A stretch of DNA of 10,000 nt from Penaeus vannamei (GCF_042767895.1 NC_091565.1:42172069-42182068); one strand, 5' to 3'; shown: positions 1-6,853, counted from the stretch's first letter. Translations and numbers: made by a program. Notes: generated by a model from the letters alone, not told the origin.

Positions 1-25
1 ATACATCCCTTCCTCACTCCATGTT

Positions 26-139
26 CCTTGTAAAGTGTTCCTCCTCATAATTCTTGTTCATCATACCCCTCACAAGCGTCCGTTCACTCATTAAATGCCC
101 CCCCTCTTTTTCCCTGTCCTCACTCCTCACAAGTGTTCC
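26..139. repeat. three degenerate copies of a 16-bp motif in a pyrimidine-rich segment
   Basis: Related blocks lie at 26-41, 66-81 and 124-139. On the minus strand they read like GGACGCTTGTGAGGGG with substitutions. Spacing is 40 then 58 bp, so this is a decayed or irregular minisatellite rather than a clean tandem array. It directly precedes the 24-bp array at 163-302 and shares its CTCCTCAC core. Confidence 0.5.
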
Positions 140-162
140 ACCCTTCATTTCTCCCTCACCCT

Positions 163-302
163 CCTCACTTTCCTCATTCTCCTCACTTTCCTCATCATCA
201 CCCTCCTCACTTTCCTCACTTTCCTCATTCTCACCCTCCTCACTTTCCTCATTCTCACCCTCCTCACTTTCTTCACCCTCCTCACTTTCCTCATTCTCCT
301 CG
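163..302. repeat. 24-bp-family pyrimidine minisatellite
   Basis: The core CCTCACTTTC or a close variant starts at 163, 181, 205, 214, 238, 262 and 280. The intervals are 18, 24, 9, 24, 24 and 18 bp. The full unit adds a CTCATTCTCAC segment. Every interval is a multiple of three, and read on the minus strand it gives an acidic Glu-Glu-Ser / Glu-Glu-Gly / Glu-Asn repeat. I see no credible start codon or splice acceptor for that frame, so I call it a repeat and not a gene. Confidence 0.85.
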
Positions 303-338
303 ACATCTCGGAGATGATGCCCGTTTCCCTTCCTGCGA

Positions 339-414
339 CCCCCCCCCCCCCGGTCGACGATCGGAGGAAATGAGATGAGTGGGGGGGAGAGGGGGGGGAG
401 GATGGGAGAGGGGG
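339..414. other. C13 run followed by G-tracts (polarity switch, G-quadruplex-capable)
   Basis: A run of 13 C lies at 339-351. After a short unique linker, G-tracts of 7, 8, 3 and 5 occur at 381-387, 391-398, 404-406 and 410-414 on the plus strand with 3 to 5-base loops. This satisfies the usual four-tract quadruplex pattern. The C run can also pair with the G-tracts as a hairpin. The segment marks where the plus strand changes from pyrimidine-rich to purine-rich. Confidence 0.7.
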
Positions 415-526
415 ACTGAAGTGGAAGAGGGAAGAGAGATAGAAGGAATGAGAAAAAAGAGAAGGAGGGAGGTAAGGCAGAAAGGAAAGTGAAAGAAAAT
501 TTAAAAAAGAGAAGAGAAGAAAAAAA

Positions 527-532
<6 letters not shown>
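415..532. repeat. imperfect purine tract
   Basis: This is almost pure A/G on the plus strand (GGAAGAG, GAAAGAAA and A-run patterns) with no clear unit length. It grades from the G-tracts on the left into the (AG)n run on the right. No gene signal was seen. Confidence 0.7.
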
Positions 533-609
<77 letters not shown>

Positions 610-615
610 GGGGGA

Positions 616-675
<60 letters not shown>

Positions 676-729
676 AAGAGAACGAGAGAGAAAGAGAAAG
701 AGAAAGAGAGAGAGACACACACACACACA
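533..729. repeat. compound microsatellite (AG)n-(AC)n
   Basis: Pure (AG) runs at 533-584 (52 bp) and 621-671 (about 50 bp) are separated by GAAAG and GGGGAGAGGG interruptions. AG/AAAG continues to about 713, then (AC)n runs from 713 to 729. The purine mirror-repeat sequence can in principle adopt triplex (H-DNA). The long Ser/Leu and Arg/Glu open frames across it are composition artefacts. Confidence 0.97.
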
Positions 730-753
730 AACAGACACAAACTTCCAGAGCAT

Positions 754-824
754 AAAACAAACAAAAAACAAACAAACAAACAAAGACCCACATCAGAAGA
801 AACAAAAACAAAAACAAAAAAAAA
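754..824. repeat. (AAAC)n and (ACAAAA)n A-rich repeats
   Basis: Tandem AAAC units run from about 754 to 784. After a short CCCACATCAG interruption, ACAAAA units and an A run extend from 801 to 824. This is the A-rich end of the preceding compound microsatellite. Confidence 0.85.
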
Positions 825-1033
825 TTGCTGAAAACCAAAAAGCCAGCCAAGCCCAAGTCCCCGCCGCTGCCGCCCCTCAGTTACACGGATAATGAGGCAA
901 GAGGAAACATGAGGCGAAGGAGTGAGGGAAGGAGGAAAGGACAGAGGGGAAAATTAAGGTTCAGGAGGGATAAGGACCTAAGAGAAGGGCCTAAGGACAA
1001 GCGAGCATCCTGTGTCATTAGGGGACGTTACTA
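825..1033. other. low-repeat segment, no gene seen
   Basis: This is mixed sequence with a small GC-rich patch near 855-880 and a purine-rich right half. A 69-codon open frame crosses it but is Lys/Arg/Pro-rich, recognises no family, and runs straight into the 21-bp minisatellite. I see no promoter, RNA gene or convincing splice-site context. Confidence 0.5.
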
Positions 1034-1392
1034 GTACAAGACGAGACAGAATAAGTACAAGACGAGGCAGAACAAGTACAAGACGAGACAGAACAAGTAC
1101 AAGACGAGACAGAATAAGTACAAGACGAGACAAGCCTTAAAAAGTACAAGACAAGACAACATGTACAAGACAAGAAAGAACAAGTACAAGACAAGCCAGA
1201 ATAAGTACAAGACGAGACAAGCCTTAACAAGTACAAGACAAGACAACATGTACAAGACAAGCCAGACCAAGTACAAGACAAGCCAGACCAAGTACAAGAC
1301 AAGCCAGACCAAGTACAAGACAAGCCAGACCAAGTACAAGACAAGCCAGACCAAGTACAAGACAAGCCAGACCAAGTCCAAGACAAGCCAGA
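1034..1392. repeat. 21-bp minisatellite, 17 units, with 26/19-bp variant units
   Basis: Units begin with GTACAAG at 1034, 1055, 1076, 1097, 1118, 1144, 1163, 1184, 1205, 1231, 1250, 1271, 1292, 1313, 1334 and 1355, with GTCCAAG at 1376. Most are 21 bp and consist of two related halves, GTACAAGACAA and GCCAGACCAA. The units at 1118 and 1205 are 26 bp, and each is followed by a 19-bp unit. The block 1097-1183 (21+26+19+21) is repeated as 1184-1270, giving an 87-bp higher-order duplication. The right end (1250-1375) is nearly identical unit to unit, as expected from recent expansion. Because 21 is a multiple of three, frames stay open on both strands. The resulting 7-residue repeats (for example YKTSQTK) match no family I know. 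Confidence 0.95.
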
Positions 1393-1549
1393 GGAGCATC
1401 GGGCAGCAGAAGACGCCCCATCCACGAGCACCAAAATTAATAAAGCTCGTGGGCGGCTGCCGCGGTGGCTCACTTTCACGCCCACGCCAAATATTTAGAA
1501 AACGAAGACAAACTCTCGCTCCTCCCGAGATAGACCTAAAAATAATAAC
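1393..1549. other. low-repeat island with an 8-bp inverted repeat
   Basis: This is mixed, moderately CpG-containing sequence between the 21-bp array and a purine tract. CGTGGGCG at 1448-1455 is perfectly complementary to CGCCCACG at 1479-1486 with a 23-bp spacer. No ORF, tRNA box or recognised promoter element is convincing here. Confidence 0.5.
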
Positions 1550-1853
1550 CACCGCGAGGGGAGAGGGGGAATGGGGAAGAGGGGGGGGAGGAGAGGCGGG
1601 GAGACGGAGAAAGAGGAGTAAAAGGGTGAGAAGAGGGGACGAGAGAAAGGAAATGGGGGAAGAGGGAGTAAGAGAGAAAGGGGAAATGGGGGAAGAGGGG
1701 GGAGGTGAGAGAGGGGAAGAGAGGGCGGGGAGGAGGAGGACGAGAAGGAGTAGAAGGGTGAAAAGGGGGAAGAGAGGGATAGTAGGGCGAGGAGGAGGAG
1801 GAGGAGGAGGAGGAGGAGGAGGAGAAGGAATAGGAGTAGAGGGATGAGAGGGG
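1550..1853. repeat. G-rich purine tract with (GGA)11 and a short internal repeat
   Basis: This is nearly all purine on the plus strand. AAATGGGGGAAGAGGG occurs at 1651 and 1684 (33-bp spacing), with a weaker relative near 1570. A pure GGA run of 33 bp lies at 1791-1823. GGA and G-run content makes it quadruplex-prone on the plus strand. The open frames through it encode only Arg/Gly/Glu, or on the minus strand Pro/Ser/Leu. Confidence 0.85.
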
Positions 1854-2079
1854 AGTGTTGAAGAAGAAGAAGAAGACGAAAGCAAGGACGAGATGTAGCA
1901 AGAGAGAGAGTCGAAAAAGAGGAAGAACAAAGGGACAAAAAGGCAAAGAACAAGAATCTAACTTAAAAAAAAACACAGCGAAAGAGAGAAAGAAAGGTCA
2001 GGAAAAAAAAGAGTTGAAAAGAAATGAAAGACAGAAAGGAAAGCAGAAATACATACATATACGAAATAATTTCACATGA
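1854..2079. repeat. A-rich purine tract with (GAA)n
   Basis: GAA repeats at 1861-1875 lead into imperfect A/G sequence with several A runs (for example near 1965-1975 and 2003-2010). Open frames give Lys/Arg/Glu-rich strings with no domain. No gene is supported. Confidence 0.65.
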
Positions 2080-2204
2080 AACACAGGAATTAATATTCAT
2101 CATAAGCATTTGACCTTTGAACTTCAAGCAGTGAAAATACCAGAAAATATTTAGAGTATTCCTAGATTTTATATTCATTTCCTCATAATACAGAGTCATA
2201 TGTA
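2080..2204. other. AT-rich low-repeat island
   Basis: About 125 bp of ordinary-complexity, AT-rich sequence between two purine tracts. It includes homeodomain-like TAAT cores and the nuclear-receptor-like site annotated separately. There is no ORF of note and no RNA gene signature. Confidence 0.6.
2111..2123 (-). promoter_or_regulatory. candidate DR1 nuclear-receptor site
   Basis: On the minus strand the sequence reads AGTTCA-A-AGGTCA, two half-sites in direct orientation with one base between. This DR1 layout is known for HNF4, COUP-TF/Svp and RXR/USP heterodimers. One half-site is an exact AGGTCA and the other differs at one position. Function is inferred from the motif alone, and a 13-bp match can occur by chance. 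Confidence 0.25.
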
Positions 2205-2560
2205 TATACACAAGAGAGAAAGAGAGAGCGGGAGAGGAAGAAGAAGGGGGAGGGAGAGGGAGAAGGGGGAGGGGGAGGGGGGAGGGAGAGGGAGAAGGGG
2301 GAGGGGGAGGAGGGAGGGAGAGGGAGAGGGGAGGAAGGCAGGGAGAGAGAGAGGAGGGAGTGAGGAAGAAATAGGAAGAAGGAGGGAGGCAGGGAGAGAT
2401 AGGAGGAAGGAGGGAGGCAGGGGGTGAGAGAGGATGGAGGCAGGAGAGATAGGAGGAAGGAGGGAGGGAGGGAGAAGGAGAGAAAGAAGGGGATCAGCAA
2501 GTCAGATAAGAAAAAAGAAAGAAAGAAAAACAAAGTACAAACTAAAGAGGGAGAACTAAA
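2205..2560. repeat. G-rich purine tract with two small tandem duplications
   Basis: The plus strand is purine-rich, mostly GGGAGA and GGGGGA. A 28-bp block at 2251-2278 recurs exactly at 2283-2310 (32-bp offset). A roughly 31-bp block containing GGAGGCAGGGAGAGAT at 2385-2415 recurs at 2436-2465 with one base missing. The right end becomes A-rich. The long Arg/Glu/Gly and Ser/Pro/Leu open frames are composition artefacts. Confidence 0.85.
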
Positions 2561-2715
2561 TAAACAAAAAACAAAACCATCTCCTCCCTACCCCCACCCC
2601 AACCCCTCACCCCAAGCTCCCTCCCCCCTACCCTAAAACAAAAACACATCAACCCCCACCTCCCGCCCCACCCCCGCCTCGCAACCCCCCCACTCCACTC
2701 CACCGCCTGCCCCGC
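2561..2715. other. C-rich tract, i-motif / minus-strand quadruplex candidate
   Basis: The plus strand carries many C runs. Runs at 2591-2595, 2597-2600, 2603-2606 and 2610-2613 are separated by loops of 1, 2 and 3 bases, a compact four-tract arrangement that would be a strong quadruplex on the minus strand. Further C runs follow at 2623-2628 and across 2655-2692. An A-rich interruption sits near 2635-2648. Confidence 0.75.
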
Positions 2716-2880
2716 CCTTCCAAATCACACGACGTGGGCGCGACGACAGCGGAAGAGGGAGATCGAACGCCCACCTCTCTCGGACGCCCGAAATAGCCCC
2801 CGCTTTCCACGCCCGCCGCCCGCACGCTGGATTTCAAGGCCAATTTCCCCGCGAACAATATAACACCACATCAAAGGGAC
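2716..2880. other. CpG-rich low-repeat island
   Basis: About 165 bp of mixed sequence rich in CpG (for example GACGTGGGCGCGACGACAGC at 2733-2752). It lies between a C-rich tract and a purine minisatellite. It may be a fragment of non-repetitive ancestral DNA or a regulatory island. I see no open frame with a recognisable domain, no tRNA boxes and no clear core promoter. Confidence 0.45.
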
Positions 2881-2883
2881 AAA

Positions 2884-3180
2884 TGGAGGGCGAGGGGAGA
2901 GGGAGAGGGAGAGAGGAGTGAGGTGTGTGAGGGGAGAGGAAGAGAGGAGTGTGAGGGGAAGGGGAAGGGGAGAGGGAGAGTGTGAGGGGAAGGGGAGAGG
3001 GAGGGGGAGAGGGAGAGGGAGAGGGAGGGCGAGGGGACAGGGAGAGTGTGAGGGGAAGGGGAGAGTGTGAGGGGAGAGGGAGAGGGAGAGAGGAGTGTGA
3101 GGGGAAGGGGAGAGTGTGAGGGAGAGGGAGAGGGAGTGTGAGGGGAGAGGGAGTGAGGAGTATGAGGGGAATAGAGAGAC
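2884..3180. repeat. G-rich minisatellite with GTGTGAGGGG anchor
   Basis: GTGTGAGGGG starts at 2949, 2980, 3046, 3065, 3095, 3114 (one mismatch) and 3136, embedded in GGGGAGAGGGAGAGGGAG sequence. Spacings are 31, 66, 19, 30, 19 and 22 bp. The 19+30 alternation from 3046 makes a 49-bp composite unit repeated about twice. Shadow open frames give Ser/Leu/Pro on the minus strand. Confidence 0.88.
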
Positions 3181-3386
3181 AGAGGGACATAGGTAGAGAG
3201 GTGGAGAGGGAGAATGAGAGAAAAAAGGAGATAGAAAGGTAGACAGAAAGAGAAAGAAAAAGAGAGAGAAGAGAGCGAGAGCGAGCGAGAGAGAGAGAGA
3301 GGAGAGAGAGGAGAGGAGAGAGAGGAGAGGAAAGAGAGGAGAGGGAGAGAGGGGAGAGAGAGTGAGAGAGAGAGAGAAAGAGAGAA

Positions 3387-3485
<99 letters not shown>

Positions 3486-3490
3486 GGCGG
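3181..3490. repeat. (GA)n purine tract
   Basis: Imperfect GA/GAAA/GAGG sequence becomes a long (AG)n microsatellite. The longest pure run is 3431-3482 (52 bp). Together with the (TC)n run at 3711-3792 it forms a widely spaced inverted repeat around the island 3491-3640. Confidence 0.95.
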
Positions 3491-3640
3491 AAGAGGAACA
3501 AAAATAACAACCGCCCCCTCTCCGCCGCTGCCAAAGCCTAATTTCCTCCCTCAAATTGTAATACACTGCGGCTCCAACCTGACAGAAAACGAACTGCAAT
3601 TCCCATCAAAAGAAAACGAGATGACATATAACGCACCCCC
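3491..3640. other. low-repeat island between (GA)n and (CT)n
   Basis: About 150 bp of ordinary sequence with no gene, tRNA or transposon signature. It is the loop of a potential (GA)n:(TC)n stem. Short AATTG...CAATT complementarity (near 3555 and 3596) is too weak to annotate on its own. Confidence 0.5.
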
Positions 3641-3870
<230 letters not shown>

Positions 3871-3924
3871 TTCCATATTCTCCTACACCGACCGCCATCC
3901 CCTCAACAGCCCCCCCTCTTACCA

Positions 3925-4155
3925 TCGCCGACATCACCATCATCATCACCATCACCACCAACTTCACCATCACTATTATCATCACCAACTTAACCACCAT
4001 CATCACCATCAGTATTACCATCACCTTCACCATCATCATCATCACTATTATCATCAACTTCACCATCATCATCACTATTATCATCATCACTATTATCATC
4101 AACTTCACCATCATCATCACCATCATCACCCTCATCATTCTCACCACCACCACAG
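3925..4155. repeat. CAT/ATC-type trinucleotide-derived minisatellite
   Basis: The tract is made of ACC/ATC/ATT triplets with few breaks. A recurring larger block contains ATCACTATTATCATCA (near 3969, 4041, 4071 and 4086) followed by AACTTCACCATC (near 3959, 4055 and 4100). Spacing varies by multiples of three in most places. The plus-strand frame reads Thr/Ile/Asn/Phe repeats and continues into the CT repeat, which argues against coding. Confidence 0.85.
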
Positions 4156-4539
4156 CCATCGCCCAAGGCTCATCACGAGGCACTCTCCAACCTCACTCAC
4201 CACTTCGCGCGCATGAGGCATGAGGGAATAGATTTATAACCTGACCATAGATCTTTTTTTTCCCCTATTTAATAATAAACGCGGCCCGGTGGAGGTCTAT
4301 AGCCATATATTTTGCACAATAAGGGTCTTTTTCCCTATCAAAGTCGTTATGAAATCGCCCTCTAGGAGACCCGAATTCCCCCCCCCGTGATTAACTCTTC
4401 CCTTTCAATCAAAAATTAATTCGACGAAAAATATCGCACTTTTTAAATTCGAAAATATATATCGAAGAGTCAATAGATTTTGCGAGTGTTAATACGAGCT
4501 TCTTGTCATAAAGCGAGATCTGCCGCGTTTTTTTTTTTT
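4156..4539. other. largest low-repeat island, AT-rich, no gene seen
   Basis: About 380 bp of ordinary-complexity sequence. A 7-bp tandem duplication (GCATGAG twice) lies at 4211-4224. A C9 run is at 4378-4386. A TTCGA...TCGAA inverted repeat lies at 4448-4452 and 4462-4466. A loosely duplicated ATTCGA..ATATCG block occurs at about 4428 and 4447, and a T12 run at 4528-4539. A TATAAAT on the minus strand (4232-4238) has no initiator in place. I could not match it to a tRNA, snRNA, 5S or transposon. It is the best stretch of the window to use as a database query. Confidence 0.5.
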
Positions 4540-4586
4540 ACTTCCTCTATCCTTCATTTCTCTCCTTCCTTCCCTCTCTCTCTTTC

Positions 4587-4680
<94 letters not shown>
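4540..4680. repeat. (TC)n microsatellite
   Basis: CTTCC-rich lead-in, then an uninterrupted (TC)n run at 4591-4679 (89 bp), the longest pure dinucleotide run in the window. It is homopyrimidine on the plus strand and a mirror repeat, so it is triplex-capable. Confidence 0.98.
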
Positions 4681-4682
<2 letters not shown>

Positions 4683-4890
4683 CTTCTTGTTTTTACTCCT
4701 CTTGTTCTATTTTCTCCTCCTCCTTTCCTCATCTCCTCTCTCGCTCTCTCCCATTTTTCTCCCCCTCTCATCTTTCCCATTCTCCCTCTCTCTCTCTCTC
4801 TCCTTCTCCCCTCCCACTTCCAGCCTCCACGCATACACATCCATATTCATATATGCACATCCCAGCATCCCTCCCTTTTTTCGAACTCTC
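4681..4890. repeat. imperfect pyrimidine tract
   Basis: C/T-rich sequence with TTCTCC, CTCTC and CCATT patterns and a short pure CT run near 4784-4801. A small mixed patch (about 4822-4870) contains CATACACATCCATATTCATA-like sequence. No gene is supported. Confidence 0.6.
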
Positions 4891-5004
4891 GCTTTCTCCC
4901 TCTCCCTCTCCCTCCCTCTCCCTCTCCCTCTCCCTCCCTCTCCCTCCCTCTCCCTCCCTCCCTCCCTCTCCCTCTCCCTCTCCCTCCCTCCCTCTCTCCC
5001 TCTC
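4891..5004. repeat. CCCTCT / CCCT hexa- and tetranucleotide array
   Basis: Tandem TCCCTC hexamers are interspersed with CCCT tetramers, without other bases, through about 5000. It directly abuts the inverted-repeat-rich island that follows. Confidence 0.92.
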
Positions 5005-5160
5005 ACATGTTGCACACGGACACGACGCCCGGGATGCAACACTCCTCTCGCCGTCAATCAGGAGTGCAAGACGAGGCGTGTTGTTGAATGGCATGTTATT
5101 CTTCCTTTGCAATCATATTTACACCTCGTCTCAAGGTCGAGTGTTTACAGGTGTCGAGGA
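5005..5160. other. low-repeat island with serial inverted repeats (possible structured RNA or DNA)
   Basis: Three perfect inverted repeats follow one another. TGTTGCA (5008-5014) pairs with TGCAACA (5035-5041). CACTCCT (5040-5046) pairs with AGGAGTG (5060-5066). AGACGAGG (5069-5076) pairs with CCTCGTCT (5124-5131). An alternative pairing, ACACCT (5121-5126) with AGGTGT (5149-5154), competes with the third. The sequence is flanked on the left by pyrimidine and on the right by purine repeats. It fits no RNA family I recognise and has no promoter I can defend. Confidence 0.4.
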
Positions 5161-5480
5161 GAGAGAGACGGGGAAGGATGAGAGAAGAGGGAGGAGGGGG
5201 AAGGGAGGAAGAGGAAGGAGGGGGAGGGGAGGGGGAGGAGGAGGAGGAGGAGGGAGAGAGGGAAGGATGAGAGAAAAGGGAGGAGGGGGAAGGGAGAAGG
5301 GGGAGGAGGAGGAGAAGTAAGGGAGGAGGGAGGGAGACGAGGGAGAGAGAGGGAAGGATGAGAGAAGGAGGAGGAGGAGGAGGAGGAGGGGGAAGGGAGA
5401 AGAGGGAGGAGGAGGAGTAAGGGAGGGAGGGGGAGACGAGGAGAGATAGGGAAGGATGAGAGGAACAGTTGGAAAAGAAT
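5161..5480. repeat. ~90-bp purine minisatellite, 3 units plus partial
   Basis: GGGAAGGATGAGAG or a close variant starts at 5171, 5260, 5351 and 5449, giving periods of 89, 91 and 98 bp. Each unit also carries GGAGGAGGGGGAAGGGAG and, later, GGGAGACGAG. A (GGA)n stretch lies at about 5234-5253. A related unit occurs about 1.1 kb away at 6500-6609 in the same orientation. Confidence 0.88.
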
Positions 5481-5725
5481 TGGGGGATAGGAGGGAGATT
5501 TTTTACATGTCCGGGAGGTTAGCTTCGTCGCATGGGGGGAATAAGCATATATCTATCTATCTATAATGGGAGAGTATGGATGAAAATGAGCTTATATCAA
5601 TCTACGTATCGTATATCAATCTATACATAATGGGGGAGGGGGGGGGATGTGCATCTATCTATCTATCTATCTATTATATTTATAAACTGACAAACTGACA
5701 GTCGAACAAACAAACAAACCAACAT
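5481..5725. repeat. ATCT-rich segment with (ATCT)n, duplicated blocks and (AAAC)n
   Basis: ATCT runs at 5551-5564 and 5653-5674 (22 bp) flank a degenerate copy at 5591-5626 made of TATATCAATCTA-like elements. ATAATGGG recurs at 5563-5570 and 5627-5634 (64-bp offset), so the block has duplicated and diverged. A G-run patch follows at 5631-5647. AAACTGAC is repeated in tandem near 5686-5699, and AAAC units lie at 5706-5719. Confidence 0.8.
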
Positions 5726-5948
5726 CAATGACAACAACGACGACGCAAAAATCTCCCGGTGACGAGGATAATAAAATAATATTGGCATCAAGCTTCATTT
5801 GCCTCGATCTTCTCTTCTCTTATCTCTCCTCCTGTCCTCTTCTCCTTTCTTTCTTCTCACGTTCCGACTTTGTGTCTGTTTGTCTGTCAGTCCGTCTCTT
5901 CCTTTGTCTATTCGTCTTTTTTTATATATTTTGTCTTTATTAATGTCA
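5726..5948. other. low-repeat to T-rich transitional segment, no gene seen
   Basis: The left 80 bp is mixed (ACAACGACGACG, then AT-rich). The remainder is C/T-rich with TCTGTTTGTCTGTC-like patterns near 5872-5890. A 71-codon open frame is hydrophobic by composition (Leu/Ser/Phe/Cys) and has no recognisable domain or neighbouring splice context. Confidence 0.5.
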
Positions 5949-6220
5949 TTTTCCTCATCCCTCCCTCACTCCCTCCTACTTCTTCACCCTCTCCCTTTCT
6001 CCCCCCTCTCCTACCCCTAACTCTCCCTCCCCCTCCCTATTTCCCCCTCTCTTCCCCTTCTTCATCCTCCCTCTCTCCCCCTCCCTTTCCCTTCTTCACC
6101 CTCCCTCTCTTCCCCTTCTTCTCCCTCCCTCCCTCTCTTCCCCTCTCTTCCCCCCTCCTCCCTCCTTCTCCCTCCCCCCCCCCCTCCCTCTCCCCCACGA
6201 CCACCCATCCTCACCTGTCC
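5949..6220. repeat. pyrimidine-rich minisatellite-like tract
   Basis: Almost pure C/T. CTTCTTCACCCTC-type blocks recur near 5981, 6057 (CATCC variant) and 6092, joined by CCCTCTCTTCCCC segments. A C11 run lies at 6174-6184. Polarity is opposite to the purine tract at 6346-6700 on the other side of a 125-bp island. Confidence 0.8.
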
Positions 6221-6345
6221 AGAGCCTTACCTTGCTTATGCTAAACACCCGTGCCAAGTTGGGCTTTATGGGGACTCGCCTGTGGCCGTTACTACAGGTT
6301 ACGAAAGGCTATCCTGTGAATCAATGTATAGCCCGGGGGTTGAGG
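6221..6345. other. low-repeat island between opposite-polarity tracts
   Basis: About 125 bp of ordinary sequence containing GGCTAT (6307-6312) paired with ATAGCC (6328-6333) over a 15-bp loop, and a short CCTGT...ACAGG repeat near 6282-6299. A frame continues from here into the following purine tract but changes abruptly from mixed residues to Arg/Gly/Glu, so it is not a believable gene. No tRNA or snRNA motif was recognised. Confidence 0.45.
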
Positions 6346-6700
6346 GGGGTTGGGGTGGAGGGAGGGAGGGAGGGAAGGAGGGAGGGAGGGAGGGAGAGAG
6401 AAGAATGGTTGGAAAGGAAGGGGGCGTCGGAGGAAGAGGAGGTGGGAGGGGGAAGGGGGGGGGGGAGGTGGTGGGGAGAAGGGGGAGGGGGAGGGGGAAG
6501 GGAGAAAGGGGAGGATGAGAGGGAAGGGAGAAGGGAGAGGAGAAGGAGGAGGAGAAAGGGAGGGAGGGAGGGAGACGAGGAGAAAAATAGGGAAGGATGA
6601 GAGGAACAGGGAGGAGAGGAGGGGGCGGAGTGAAGGGGTGTAGGAGGGGGAGGAAGAGGAGGAGTAGGAGGAGAAGAGATGGAGGGAGGGAAGGAAGGAG
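6346..6700. repeat. purine tract: (GGGA)n, G-tracts and a dispersed copy of the ~90-bp unit
   Basis: (GGGA/GGAG)n runs from about 6357 to 6394. G-tracts at 6444-6446, 6448-6452, 6455-6465 (11 G) and 6473-6476 make a quadruplex candidate. From about 6500 to 6609 the sequence matches the 5161-5480 family. In particular 6571-6609 is nearly identical to 5432-5468, with a 2-bp indel. Imperfect GGAGGA sequence continues to 6700. Confidence 0.88.
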
Positions 6701-6796
6701 TAAAGGCAAACAACCCAACAACCACATAAATATTCACAAACACGTAATGAGATAATTATGAAACGCCAGACAAACACACTCCCAGGAAAACAAGAC

Positions 6797-6797
<1 letters not shown>
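6701..6797. other. short low-repeat spacer
   Basis: A-rich mixed sequence between a purine tract and (TAA)18, containing CAAACAACCCAACAACCACA-like stretches. No feature is supported. Confidence 0.5.

Positions 6798-6851
<54 letters not shown>
6798..6851. repeat. (TAA)18 microsatellite
   Basis: Fifty-four bases of uninterrupted TAA. Perfect repeats of this length are usually length-polymorphic between individuals. Confidence 0.98.

Positions 6852-6853
<2 letters not shown>

Noticed and set aside
145..783. Ser/Leu-rich minus-strand frame resembling a signal peptide or low-complexity secreted protein
   Set aside because: It is a translation of (CT)n. The start is within repeat flanks and no folded domain follows.
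1031..1930. Minus-strand 299-codon open frame with hydrophobic VLYLVWL repeats resembling membrane segments
   Set aside because: The hydrophobic repeats are a reading of the 21-bp minisatellite, other minus-strand frames are open over the same array, and the remainder is Pro/Ser/Leu from a purine tract.
4156..4539. tRNA, 5S or snRNA gene, and a minus-strand TATA promoter at 4232-4238
   Set aside because: No B-box-like GGTTCRANNCC, no cloverleaf arms and no Sm site were found. The TATAAAT has no initiator at the expected distance.
6232..6600. Open frame starting in the unique island 6221-6345
   Set aside because: The frame turns into Arg/Gly/Glu repeats after about 40 residues and the first part matches no family I recognise. 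There is no splice donor I can defend.
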